From: Acidimicrobiaceae bacterium
GTDB lineage: Bacteria; Actinomycetota; Acidimicrobiia; Acidimicrobiales; RAAP-2
NCBI GenBank assembly: GCA_027315005.1
Contig: DAHUZT010000064.1
Span: 1 to 55,132, forward strand
Reading direction: 5' to 3'
Length of the DNA: 55,132 bases
Made by a program: the position numbers and the translations under genes. Under the pieces are notes generated by a model. That model made no database searches. It was not told the origin of the DNA and worked only from the letters and a program-made list of their open reading frames with translations. How positions within the stretch are numbered: the first letter of the stretch is position 1; each line of letters starts with the position of its first letter. Shown here piece by piece: positions 36,500 to 44,985 of the stretch.

Positions 36500-37774
36500 T
36501 CATCGCCGCAGTGGGATGCCGAACTCGATGTCGGCCTCCTTGGCTTCAATGGCCAGCAACCGGTTGTACTTGACCACCCGTTCACCCCGTGCCGGGGCAC
36601 CGGACTTGAACTGCCCGCATCCGGTCGCGACGGCAAGATCGGCGATGAACGTGTCCGCAGTCTCACCTGATCGGTGCGACACCATGACACCGAAGCCGGC
36701 ATCCAGGCAGAGATCCACCGCTTCGAGTGTCTCGGTGACTGTTCCCACCTGGTTCGGCTTGATCAGGGCAGCTGTGCCGATACGGTGGTCGATCGCGTCG
36801 GCGATGATGGACGGATTGGTCACCAGGTTGTCGTCACCTACCAGCTGAAGGTGGGCTCCGAGGCGCTCGGTCAAAAGCATCCAACCTTCCCGGTCGTCCT
36901 CCCCCACGCCGTCCTCGACCGACGAGATGGGATAGCGGTCGACCAGGTACTGGATATGCTCGACGAGTTCGACCGAGTCGAACTGCGACCCGTTGACGAC
37001 GTAGTGACCGTCGGCCGAACGGAACTGGGAGGCCGCGAGGTCGAGCGCGATGGTCACTCCTCCCGTTCCCGTTTCGTAGCCGGCCTGTTCGATCGATTCG
37101 ACCAGCAGGTCCAGCACGTCCTCTGGAGCCTGCAGGGCAGGTGCGAAACCGCCCTCGTCACCGAGGGCAGTCGTAAAGCCCAACTTGTCGAGCCGGCCAC
37201 GCAATACCCCGTAGATCTCGGCACCTGCCCGGAGGGCTTCAGCAAAGTTCGGCGCGCCTAGAGGTGCGATCATGAACTCCTGAAAATCCAGTCGGTTCTT
37301 TGCGTGGACGCCACCATTCACCACGTTGAAGTACGGCACCGGCATCCGCAAGGAAGCACCCGGTCCGGCCAGCCACCGATAGAGGGGAACGCCCGCGTGA
37401 TCGGCGAGTGCCCGGGCAAAGGCCATCGACACCCCGACGATGGCGTTGGCACCGAGCCGAGCCTTGTCCTCAGTTCCGTCCAGCGAACGCAGGGACGAGT
37501 CGAGGTGGGCCTGCGACTCCCACATCTCCCCCACCAGCCGTGAGGCAATTTCTCCATTGACGGCCTCCACCACCGCCAACACACCGGCACCTCCGTAGCG
37601 GGACGGATCATCATCGCGACGCTCGACCGCCTCCTTGCTGCCCGTCGAGGCCCCCGACGGAACCGCAGCACGACCGGCGAAGGTTCCTGCGATCTCGACG
37701 TGAACCTCCAGAGTCGGTCTTCCCCTCGAATCGAGGATTTCGAGCGCCGATACGTTGGTGATCTCCAGGTTCAT
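36500..37774 (-). CDS. eno: Enolase
   Basis: Glycolytic enolase (2-phosphoglycerate to phosphoenolpyruvate). At 424 residues it has RAAVPSGASTGSKEAVE, the catalytic Glu pair in DFQEFMIAPLGA and LGDEGGFAPAL, metal ligands in IALDLAAS, SSVEDGVGEDD and LVGDDNLVTN, Lys in ALIKPNQVGTVTETLEA, and His in VMVSHRSGETADTFIADLAV. All active-site residues are kept. AAGGAA precedes the ATG. Its place downstream of a stress protein and a hydrogenase-like operon, not with gap-pgk-tpi or ftsB, is odd, so it may be a second, specialised copy; the rest of the genome is not visible to decide. Confidence 0.95.
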   Translation of the reverse strand: MNLEITNVSALEILDSRGRPTLEVHVEIAGTFAGRAAVPSGASTGSKEAVERRDDDPSRYGGAGVLAVVEAVNGEIASRLVGEMWESQAHLDSSLRSLDGTEDKARLGANAIVGVSMAFARALADHAGVPLYRWLAGPGASLRMPVPYFNVVNGGVHAKNRLDFQEFMIAPLGAPNFAEALRAGAEIYGVLRGRLDKLGFTTALGDEGGFAPALQAPEDVLDLLVESIEQAGYETGTGGVTIALDLAASQFRSADGHYVVNGSQFDSVELVEHIQYLVDRYPISSVEDGVGEDDREGWMLLTERLGAHLQLVGDDNLVTNPSIIADAIDHRIGTAALIKPNQVGTVTETLEAVDLCLDAGFGVMVSHRSGETADTFIADLAVATGCGQFKSGAPARGERVVKYNRLLAIEAKEADIEFGIPLRR

Positions 37775-37800
37775 GGCTGTTCCTTTTCATTCCTCGGCGT

Positions 37801-37950
37801 TCAGAGTGCCAGACCGACTACCACTCTGGCGGCTGGCCCGGCAATTCCGATCACCGCACGTGCCTCCACCCTGGCGGCAGCTTCGAGGCTCTGCCCATCC
37901 TCGACTGTCCTCACCGGTGGATCGACGGCTCCGTCGGTGACGACCAGCAT
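37801..37950 (-). CDS. Possible small protein between Usp and enolase
   Basis: A 49-codon frame (starts MLVVTDGAVDPPVRTVEDGQ) fills the gap between the stress-protein and enolase genes in the same direction. GAAGAAGA lies about 10 nt upstream of the ATG. The C-terminal half is hydrophobic and Ala/Val-rich. I do not recognise it, and it may be chance. Confidence 0.3.
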   Translation of the reverse strand: MLVVTDGAVDPPVRTVEDGQSLEAAARVEARAVIGIAGPAARVVVGLAL

Positions 37951-37966
37951 CAGGGAAACGTCTTCT

Positions 37967-38425
37967 TCACACCACCAGCACTGGACAAGGATGGCGGCGA
38001 AGGAGCTGCTCGAGGGAGCGGCCGATCCCACGATGGATCATCTGCTCACGTCCGTGCGCACCGACGACAACCAGGTCGAAACCGTGCACGTCTACATGTT
38101 CGGCGATCGCCTTGGCAGGATCGTCGGCGAACACGATATGGGTGGAGACCTCCCATCGGTTCTGAGCCGAGTTGGCCATCTCCGAGAGTCCCCGCGAGAG
38201 ATTCTCCCTTTCGGCCTCCTCTGCGCTCGCACGCTCCGCGGCGGTCTCGGCATGAGCCGGAGGGCGGATCACGAGCAGGGCGTGTACGTCACCACCGAGG
38301 TCTGCTGCCAGGGCGATGGCCACGCGCAGCGCACGTCGGGCCTCCGCCGAGCCGTCAAAACCCACGAGCAGTCGACGGAACACACCTCCCGGCCCCTCGA
38401 CTGTCCCGGCATGCTCGGGCACCAT
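37967..38425 (-). CDS. Universal stress protein, UspA family
   Basis: A 152-residue Usp-fold protein. It opens with FRRLLVGFDGSAEARRALRVA (one strand-loop-helix unit), and the ATP-loop candidate is VVVGAHGREQMIHRGIGRSLEQLL, close to G-x2-G-x9-G-S, with a C-terminal HPCPVLVV strand; it is therefore probably of the nucleotide-binding subgroup. AGAGGAG lies 6 nt before the ATG. It follows the last gene of the hydrogenase-like operon by 12 nt, so it is likely cotranscribed. Usp genes next to membrane redox operons are common in low-oxygen or starvation regulons. Confidence 0.9.
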   Translation of the reverse strand: MVPEHAGTVEGPGGVFRRLLVGFDGSAEARRALRVAIALAADLGGDVHALLVIRPPAHAETAAERASAEEAERENLSRGLSEMANSAQNRWEVSTHIVFADDPAKAIAEHVDVHGFDLVVVGAHGREQMIHRGIGRSLEQLLRRHPCPVLVV

Positions 38426-38437
38426 GTCAGGCTCCTC

Positions 38438-40462
38438 TCATCGAAGTGCTGCGGTCAGGGCCAGGGACGCCAGCAGTGCAACCAGCATGTATGCCACGTA
38501 GGCGTTCAGGTTCCCCGACTGCAGACGCTTGGCAGCACGGGCCACTCCGAGGGCTCCCACCCGAACGGGCCGGTAGATATAGGTCTCGATCGGCTCGACC
38601 ACTTGGGTGTGCACCTCGATGTGGCCCGCACGGTCCTGGGCGGCGTCGGGAGCCGATACGAAGTCGACCGCCCTTCTCGTCCCCAGGACGTTGCCGAGGA
38701 CGTGCCGTAATGGATTGGCGAAACCGAATGCCGAGTAACTCGATCGACCGCGCACCCCTGAGGTGGCCGAATGCCAAGACGGGACCCGTCGGATCCGAAG
38801 CAGACGGCCCCGAGACAAGATGAGCGCGCCGACGAACACCAAGCCAAAGGCCATCGGCATTGCCACCCACAACCAAGATGGTGACAGAATCGAGAACCCG
38901 CGGAACACCGGTTGCAGTACCCATGGTGACTTGAGGGCACGTTCGGTGATTCCTCGTGGTACGAGAGAATTCAGACCCCTGGCTATGTAGCGGAACTCCC
39001 ACGGGCTCACCGCTGCAAGCCCCAGACAGCCGATGGCAAGCAGGCTCATCCCTACCTTGCCGGACAACCCCGTTTCGGCTCGTCGCTCGACCTGGCCGGC
39101 AGGCTTCCCCAAGAAGGTCATGCCAAGCACCCGTAGGAACGCCAGCGCGGCCAGGCCGGTGGTCAGGGCCACCAGAGCACCCGCACCGGCCAGCGCCAGG
39201 CGAAGGGCCAGTCCTGGGACACGGAACTGCTGCATGAGCGCCTCGAGGATGAACCACTCTGACACGAACCCGATCGTCGGTGGGAGGCCGGCCAGGGTGA
39301 CCGCTCCGACACCGAAGGTGGCACCGCTCCATCGCAGCCGGCGCCCGATGCCCCGGAGGGCATCAAGGTCATCCGTTCCTACTGCGGCTTCGACGTTGGC
39401 CGACGCAACGAAGAGGGCCGACTTGGCAATAGCGTGGGCCACGGTCTGCAATGTGGCGGCCAGCAGCCCCACGGCGACCAGTGGTTCGGAATGGATGACC
39501 GTCCCGGTCAGTGCCACTCCATACGCGGTGACGATCAACCCCGAGTTCTCTATGCTCGAATAGGCGATGATCCGGTTCAATCGGGCCTGGACCCCGGCAA
39601 AGGTGATGCCAAGCAGCGCGGTGATGCCCCCGACCAGCAGCACTCCGATGACCAGCCATACCGGAGGCCGACCGAGCACACCGAGGAAGCGCCACAGGCC
39701 ATAGACCCCGACATTTGCTGCGATGCCGGCCATGGCCGCCCGGGCCGGCCCCGGTGCGGCCGGATAACCGACGGGGATCCACACCTGCAGGGGTACCAGC
39801 CCGACCTTCGCGCCGAACCCCACCACCACCAGCACCCAGGCCATGTCGTGCACAGCGCCCGGTCCAACCGCGTGCCAGCTGGCAATCGTCAGGCTTCCGG
39901 TCCGCCCCGCGAGGAGGAGGAACCCGAAGAGCAGTGCGGCCCCGCTCAGCTTGCCCATCCCGGCTGTCGCCCATGCCGCGCCGGCTTGTCGTTGATCGGA
40001 CCGGGTGACGGAGGTAAGTACATAGAAGGAAACCGTGAGCAATTCCCAGGAAAAGAGGAACAAGAATGCATCCGCCGCGGTCACTATGACGGCGGTCGAT
40101 GCCAGCAACAGGAGGTAGCCCGTGGCGATTCCTCGGCGATGGGGATGCCCATTGGACCGGCTCCACGATACGAAGCACGACGAGACGGCCACGGCAACGG
40201 AGAACAGCAGAGTCAGGAAGAGGCCGGACAGTGCATCGATGTGTAATCCACCGTGACCCACCCCGAACAGCATGCTCAGGTCAACGCTCACAGCGGTCGT
40301 GGTGGTCGCATGGAGACCGAGAACGACGAGGCACCCGCTGCCGACCAAGCCGAACAGGTAGGGAACGGGACGAATCAGCCGCGCGTCGATACCGAGGACC
40401 AGGTCGATGAGCGCTCCTGCGGCGAAACACGCCAGACCGGCGGCAAAGAGCGAACCGCTCAT
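38438..40462 (-). CDS. Hydrogenase-4/Mrp-type antiporter-like membrane subunit (HyfB/HycC-like)
   Basis: A 674-residue NuoL/MrpA-family membrane protein with about 15 helices. The proton-channel residues are present: Glu140 in FLFSWELLTVSFYVL and Lys219 in VGFGAKVGLVPLQVWIPVGYPAAPG. Other family marks are the IIAYSSIENSG segment, AHAIAKSALFVASANVE, and LAGLPPTIGFVSEW. The C-terminal ~100 residues form a partly hydrophilic tail with one last helix. It overlaps the small subunit stop as ATGA. This is the largest of the two antiporter-type subunits in the operon, so ion pumping is probably retained even though the redox centre is not. Confidence 0.9.
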   Translation of the reverse strand: MSGSLFAAGLACFAAGALIDLVLGIDARLIRPVPYLFGLVGSGCLVVLGLHATTTTAVSVDLSMLFGVGHGGLHIDALSGLFLTLLFSVAVAVSSCFVSWSRSNGHPHRRGIATGYLLLLASTAVIVTAADAFLFLFSWELLTVSFYVLTSVTRSDQRQAGAAWATAGMGKLSGAALLFGFLLLAGRTGSLTIASWHAVGPGAVHDMAWVLVVVGFGAKVGLVPLQVWIPVGYPAAPGPARAAMAGIAANVGVYGLWRFLGVLGRPPVWLVIGVLLVGGITALLGITFAGVQARLNRIIAYSSIENSGLIVTAYGVALTGTVIHSEPLVAVGLLAATLQTVAHAIAKSALFVASANVEAAVGTDDLDALRGIGRRLRWSGATFGVGAVTLAGLPPTIGFVSEWFILEALMQQFRVPGLALRLALAGAGALVALTTGLAALAFLRVLGMTFLGKPAGQVERRAETGLSGKVGMSLLAIGCLGLAAVSPWEFRYIARGLNSLVPRGITERALKSPWVLQPVFRGFSILSPSWLWVAMPMAFGLVFVGALILSRGRLLRIRRVPSWHSATSGVRGRSSYSAFGFANPLRHVLGNVLGTRRAVDFVSAPDAAQDRAGHIEVHTQVVEPIETYIYRPVRVGALGVARAAKRLQSGNLNAYVAYMLVALLASLALTAALR

Positions 40463-41328
40463 GGGGCTGCCTCGTGATGTCGGACGTTCGGGATGACCGG
40501 TCCATTTCCCGTGCGTCCCGCATCAGGGGCATCGCGACCCGATCGACCGCCGTCAGCCGGGGGCAGTAATCCGACGGCCACCAGTATTCCGTGGAGAATA
40601 CCGAAAGGGCTCGGCGGGGATCCGGGGACATGCACATCCACCGGAAGCGTTCGGCCGATCCCACCGCGCGTTGCGTACCCCTCACCGATGAGGCCCCCGC
40701 TGATGGCGTCTGCGCCGACCGCGATCACCACCTTGGGGACGGGCATCACATCGTAGGTTTCGCGCAACGGGCCCAGCATCCCGGCTGATCCCGCGCCGGT
40801 GACCAGCAACAGGTCGGCATGCTTGGGACTGGCGGTGAAGAAGACTCCGAGCCGCTGGACATCGTAGACCGGACTGAGCAATGCGGCGATCTCCCACTCT
40901 TCGGAACCATCCGATCCAGCGTCGACGTGCCGGATGTGCACGGATCGTCGTAAGGACTTCACCCGGCCGCCGAGCTCCTGGCGAGCCCGTTCGAGTGACT
41001 CACGATCCTCGTTGTCGGGAGGGACGACCAGCGCGCGTCGTGCGATTACCGACGTCTCGAAGTCGGATTGGAAGCGAAACACCTGAGGGTAGAGCTCCGT
41101 ACAGCGTCCGCACAGGATGCACCGACCTCTGTCGAGATCCGGACGACCTTCGAGCACCTTGATGGCACCGGTCGGGCAGGCCTGGGTCGCCGGTTCCAGG
41201 TTCACATCGTCAGCGACGTCACGGGCGACAGCGACAGACCCCCGGAATCCTGGCCCGTATCCGTCGGGATGCCGTGGGTACCGGGTAGTGACGATGCCAT
41301 TCCGCATACCTCTCGGAATCCAGGGCAT
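40459..41328 (-). CDS. Ferredoxin-NuoB/HycG-like fusion lacking all N2-cluster cysteines
   Basis: A 289-residue fusion. Residues 30-95 form a ferredoxin-like domain with Cys51 (ACPTGA) and Cys70, Cys73, Cys76 (CILCGRC), enough for one 4Fe-4S cluster; the partner motif has lost its cysteines and the usual fourth Cys is Tyr80. Residues 135-250 follow HycG/NuoB closely (YDVQRLGVFFTASPKHADLLLV; PVDVHVPGSPPSP), but the four cluster ligands are replaced: CxxC by Asp140 and Glu143, the third Cys by Asp207 and the fourth by Ser237. The N2-type proximal cluster therefore cannot be built. The C-terminal 35 residues are polar. It overlaps both neighbours, so it is an expressed operon member rather than a relic. 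Confidence 0.85.
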   Translation of the reverse strand: MPWIPRGMRNGIVTTRYPRHPDGYGPGFRGSVAVARDVADDVNLEPATQACPTGAIKVLEGRPDLDRGRCILCGRCTELYPQVFRFQSDFETSVIARRALVVPPDNEDRESLERARQELGGRVKSLRRSVHIRHVDAGSDGSEEWEIAALLSPVYDVQRLGVFFTASPKHADLLLVTGAGSAGMLGPLRETYDVMPVPKVVIAVGADAISGGLIGEGYATRGGIGRTLPVDVHVPGSPPSPFGILHGILVAVGLLPPADGGRSGRDAPDAGRTGNGPVIPNVRHHEAAP

Positions 41329-42824
41329 CAGCCGGCCACCCCGGCGATCGAGAGCCCGAAGCTCGCTTCGATGAAGGCGACGTCGGTGAGAACGTCCTTC
41401 GGGAAGGCCAAGGGAAAGAGGGCGAGGTTGTGGAACGAGGCCGATCGTGGCTTCACCCGAACCAGTCGCCCCTCGCTGAGTTCCACCAGGTAGAGCACCT
41501 CACCCTGGGGGGCTTCAGACCAACCGAGTTCCTCACCGCTGATCGGCTCCACCGGTGTGCTCCACATCGCTCGCTCTGGCTCGCTCAACTCTTCGAGCCC
41601 ATCGACGCACTGGCGAATGAGGTGGAACGAGCTCCAGATCTCGTCCACACGCACCCGTTGACGAGCAAGGGCGTCGCCGGCGTCTCTCTCCTCGAAGATC
41701 TGGTGGCCGAGGCGGCGATATCCGTCATAGGGACGTGCAACACGGACGTCGTTCGTCTGACCAGAGCCGCGACCGACCGGACCCAGTGATCCGTACCGGC
41801 TTGCGATGTCGGCAGGGACAACTCCCGTGCCCCTGAGTCGGTCAACGAAGGACGGCGTAGCCAGCAGCAACCGCATATCGGAGCGGAGGTCGGACTCCAA
41901 GGACCCCAGAACATCGAGGAGGGCACTGCTGCCCAGGCGGGGTGGCCCTGACGCTCCTCCTGGTATCACCACACCACGACCGAACCGGCTCCCGCACAGC
42001 TGGGCGCGCAACCGCTGGACACGTTCCTTGTGAAGTGTCAATCGTGCAAATGCGACCGCCTGACCCGCCCCTTCGGTGTGTCGGATCGTGGAGTCCAGGT
42101 GGTTTGCCACCCGTTCGAGCTCGGCGTGCAGCACCCGGAGCAAGCCTGCACGCAGCGGGACCTCAGTCCCCGCCATCCGCTCGATCGCTCCACAGTAGGC
42201 GATGGCATGAGCAACCGAGGCCACGCCTTCGCAACGCTCGGCCAGAAGGACCCCGTCGTCGACGGTCATTCCCTCGAAGCGAGCCTCGACTCCACGATGC
42301 TTGTAGAAGATTCGAGTACGGAGGTGTGGAATATCCTCACCCGGGGTCTCCACCAGGTACTCGACCGACTCGAACACTCCGGATCGAACCGGTCCGTACG
42401 GAATGGTGAACACTCCCTCGCCGCGCAGATGGATGTCGAGCGGAGTGTGATCGGGCTCGACCGGAGCGCGTACGTGGCCTGTGCCAGGCCGCGGTCGCTC
42501 CGCATCATCGGAGAACGGGAAGACCAGGGGGTCAGGCCGGGGATGGTCGACCGGCTCGAGGCCGAACAGGTCGCGTAGCTCTCGCTCGTACCACGAAGCC
42601 GACGGTATGCGCCGGGCGAGTGACGGGAATTCATGCGTTCCAGCAGGAAGAAGGACCCTCTGGGTGGTGAGCTTCTCCTTGTCGGCCATGACTGCCGTGA
42701 GCCGGACTCCGCCTTCACAGGCGGATCCGAACAATCCACAAAATCGCGCTCCGAGCCCAACACGTCGAGCAACTCCATCGACGAATGATCGGGTCATCGA
42801 GTCGTCGAACGCGCGTTCCGTCAT
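41328..42824 (-). CDS. HycE/NuoCD-like large subunit lacking both NiFe CxxC motifs
   Basis: A 498-residue fusion of a NuoC-like domain (about 1-120, ending in PSASWYERELRDLFGLEP) and a NuoD/NiFe large-subunit-like domain. The family is clear from FESVEYLVETPGEDIPHLRTRIFYKHRGVE (around 151-180, in two blocks) and RVLHAELERVANHL. Where HycE has E-R-V-C-G-I-C, this protein has Glu-Arg-Cys-Glu-Gly-Val-Ala (196-202), and the C-terminal D-P-C-x2-C is replaced by Gly-Leu-Ser-Ile-Ala-Gly near 490-495, at the very end. No NiFe site can form. The protein ends where hydrogenase precursors would carry the cleaved tail. The ATG overlaps the preceding gene, and the stop overlaps the small-subunit start as TGATG. 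Confidence 0.87.
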   Translation of the reverse strand: MTERAFDDSMTRSFVDGVARRVGLGARFCGLFGSACEGGVRLTAVMADKEKLTTQRVLLPAGTHEFPSLARRIPSASWYERELRDLFGLEPVDHPRPDPLVFPFSDDAERPRPGTGHVRAPVEPDHTPLDIHLRGEGVFTIPYGPVRSGVFESVEYLVETPGEDIPHLRTRIFYKHRGVEARFEGMTVDDGVLLAERCEGVASVAHAIAYCGAIERMAGTEVPLRAGLLRVLHAELERVANHLDSTIRHTEGAGQAVAFARLTLHKERVQRLRAQLCGSRFGRGVVIPGGASGPPRLGSSALLDVLGSLESDLRSDMRLLLATPSFVDRLRGTGVVPADIASRYGSLGPVGRGSGQTNDVRVARPYDGYRRLGHQIFEERDAGDALARQRVRVDEIWSSFHLIRQCVDGLEELSEPERAMWSTPVEPISGEELGWSEAPQGEVLYLVELSEGRLVRVKPRSASFHNLALFPLAFPKDVLTDVAFIEASFGLSIAGVAG

Positions 42825-44314
42825 CGTTTGGGAACTCCCAGCTCGCGGGCAGCATGATCGAGGAGTTGGCTCAGTTGTGACGGCAGGTGCACCCCGAGGA
42901 TGGCCAAGGCCACCAGCCCGATGACCATGGAGACCACGATCCAGGGGCTGACCTCGCCCTTGGAGAGCGGATGCGAGCCGGCGGACCCAGCCGGGAGAGC
43001 TGAAACATCGGGACTGAGCATGATCTGGGTCGTGGACCACGAGAGCCCGAAGAAGGCAACGGTGACGAGGACGACGAGCGCCGCTGCCACCGTGTCTCGT
43101 GAATCAGACAGGCCACCCGACACGATCAGGAACTCGCTGCGGAAGATCCCGAAAGGTGGCATTGCCGAAAGTGCCAGCACGGCTGCCACGAGCATCGGGC
43201 CACTCCAGGGCAGTGCGCCGATTCCACCACGGATCCGGCCCAGGTCCTTGGTCCCGAACTTGCGAACTACCGAACCGGCTCCGAAGAACGCAGTCCCTTT
43301 CGCCGCGGCGTGTGCGAGCACATGGAGGAGAACACCGACCACGGCGACGGGAGCACCGAAGGACATGCCGATGGCCAGGATCCCCATGTGCTCCACACTC
43401 GAATATGCGAGCAATCGTTTGAGATCCCGCTGGCTCAGCAGGTACAGCGCGGCCAGAAGGAGCGACGCGATGCCGAAGATGAGGAGGGTGTTGCGGGGGA
43501 ACGTGGGACCGATCGTGCGAACGGCGATCTGGAAATAGCGCAGGATGGCGTAGAAGCTGATAGCCAGAAGGGAACCTGAAAGGAGAGCCGAGATCGGGGT
43601 GGGCGCCTCGGAATGGGCGTCGGGTAACCAGGTGTGTACGGGGAAGAGCCCCATCTTGGTGCCGTAGCCGAGGACGGCAAGCACAAAGGCCAGGCGGACC
43701 ACGTCAGGAGAGAAGTGGGAAGCTCCGGAAAGAAGCTTTCCGTAGGACAGGTTGTAGGCCGAGCCGAATACGGTCGTCCCGGCGTAGTACATGATGATGG
43801 TGGCGAACAGGGCGATACCGAGACCGAGCGATGCGATGAGCACATACTTCCAAGAGGCCTCGGTAGCGCCGTCGGTGTCGTCGATAGCCACGAGCAGCGC
43901 CGATACGACTGTTGTGATCTCGATGGCCACCCACAGCAGAGCCAGGCCGTTGACGAGGGGCGCGGCAGCCATCGACCAGCAGAAGAGGTTGAGACCGGCG
44001 TAGAACCGGCGACCGTAACGCGTTCCTGCTTTGCCCTGACCGAGGTGCAGGTAGCCGGCGGCGAAGATGGCGGTGGTGGCGTAGAGAAAGGAGGTCGCCA
44101 CCAAGAAGACCATCGACAGCGAATCGATGCGCAGCAAGCTGCCCTCCCTCAGCTGTGCGTGGGTCACCACCTCTGGGATGAGAGTCAGGGCCAAGCCGAA
44201 CGTCACCACTCCGGAGATCACGGTGATCACCTTTGCAAGTCGCACAGGGGAGAAGAAGGTGATCACGGCGACCGCGAGCGGGAGCACGATGATGACCACG
44301 AGCAGTGCTGGCAC
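42821..44314 (-). CDS. HyfF/NuoN-like proton-translocating membrane subunit
   Basis: A 497-residue protein of the NuoL/M/N (Hyf F) family with about 14 helices. Conserved pump residues are visible: Glu132 in LLWVAIEITTVVSALLV, Lys220 and His227 in YGTKMGLFPVHTWLPDAHSEAPTP (in two blocks), and LLAYSSVEHMG further on. It starts at a GTG two bases after the preceding stop and overlaps the large subunit start as ATGA. With the HyfB-like gene this gives two antiporter-type modules. Confidence 0.9.
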   Translation of the reverse strand: MPALLVVIIVLPLAVAVITFFSPVRLAKVITVISGVVTFGLALTLIPEVVTHAQLREGSLLRIDSLSMVFLVATSFLYATTAIFAAGYLHLGQGKAGTRYGRRFYAGLNLFCWSMAAAPLVNGLALLWVAIEITTVVSALLVAIDDTDGATEASWKYVLIASLGLGIALFATIIMYYAGTTVFGSAYNLSYGKLLSGASHFSPDVVRLAFVLAVLGYGTKMGLFPVHTWLPDAHSEAPTPISALLSGSLLAISFYAILRYFQIAVRTIGPTFPRNTLLIFGIASLLLAALYLLSQRDLKRLLAYSSVEHMGILAIGMSFGAPVAVVGVLLHVLAHAAAKGTAFFGAGSVVRKFGTKDLGRIRGGIGALPWSGPMLVAAVLALSAMPPFGIFRSEFLIVSGGLSDSRDTVAAALVVLVTVAFFGLSWSTTQIMLSPDVSALPAGSAGSHPLSKGEVSPWIVVSMVIGLVALAILGVHLPSQLSQLLDHAARELGVPKR

Positions 44315-44316
44315 GT

Positions 44317-44985
44317 TCAGCCTTTCAGCCGATCGAGGTCTTCGGTCGACAAGGAATTCGCTCTGCCGTGGTGGACCCGCATGATGACACCGAAGACGAC
44401 CACTGCCACCAGGAGGTCGAACAAGAAAGCCACCTCGACGACCAGGGGAAGACCGGCGGCGACTACCAGGCTGGCTACCGACACGCCATTCTCGAGCGAG
44501 AAGAAGCCGATGGCCTGGGAGACGACATCGGCGCGCAGGATGATGAGTACGAACGCGACCAGGACGACGGCAGCGGCGATAGCAAGGGCGGAAGTGGGAA
44601 GTGCCACCGAATGAACGTGCAGCGAGCCCACGGCGAAGAAGGCGAATGCGGCGACGGCGATGGCAACGAGGACCATGCTGGCGACACCGAGGATCGAGCT
44701 TTCGGCGAGGTCGACGTCCGCATCGGGTAGCAGACGCATCACCAGGCCCGGGACGATTACCACCTTGAGCACGAACGTCAACAATGCAAGGACGTAGAGC
44801 TCATCGATATGACGGGATGTGGCAACGAATATGGCAAGCCCTGTGACCACCAGTGACTGAAATGCATAGAGACGGACCTGGGACCGCAGGAGAGGTGCTC
44901 GTAGCATGGCGAACTCGGTGAGCAGCACCAGAATGGCCATCACGTCGGCCACACCTGCGTCCGTGGAGGGAACGTTCAATGTCAT
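44317..44985 (-). CDS. HyfE/NuoK-like membrane subunit
   Basis: A 222-residue membrane protein with about seven helices in the arrangement of HyfE, an extended NuoK-like subunit of hydrogenase-4. The FFSLENGVSVASLVVAAGLPL segment (around residues 163-183) carries the conserved Glu of the NuoK/MrpC family in SLENG. The C-terminal tail is short and charged. It overlaps the HycD-like gene as ATGA and is followed by the HyfF-like gene after two bases. Confidence 0.85.
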   Translation of the reverse strand: MTLNVPSTDAGVADVMAILVLLTEFAMLRAPLLRSQVRLYAFQSLVVTGLAIFVATSRHIDELYVLALLTFVLKVVIVPGLVMRLLPDADVDLAESSILGVASMVLVAIAVAAFAFFAVGSLHVHSVALPTSALAIAAAVVLVAFVLIILRADVVSQAIGFFSLENGVSVASLVVAAGLPLVVEVAFLFDLLVAVVVFGVIMRVHHGRANSLSTEDLDRLKG

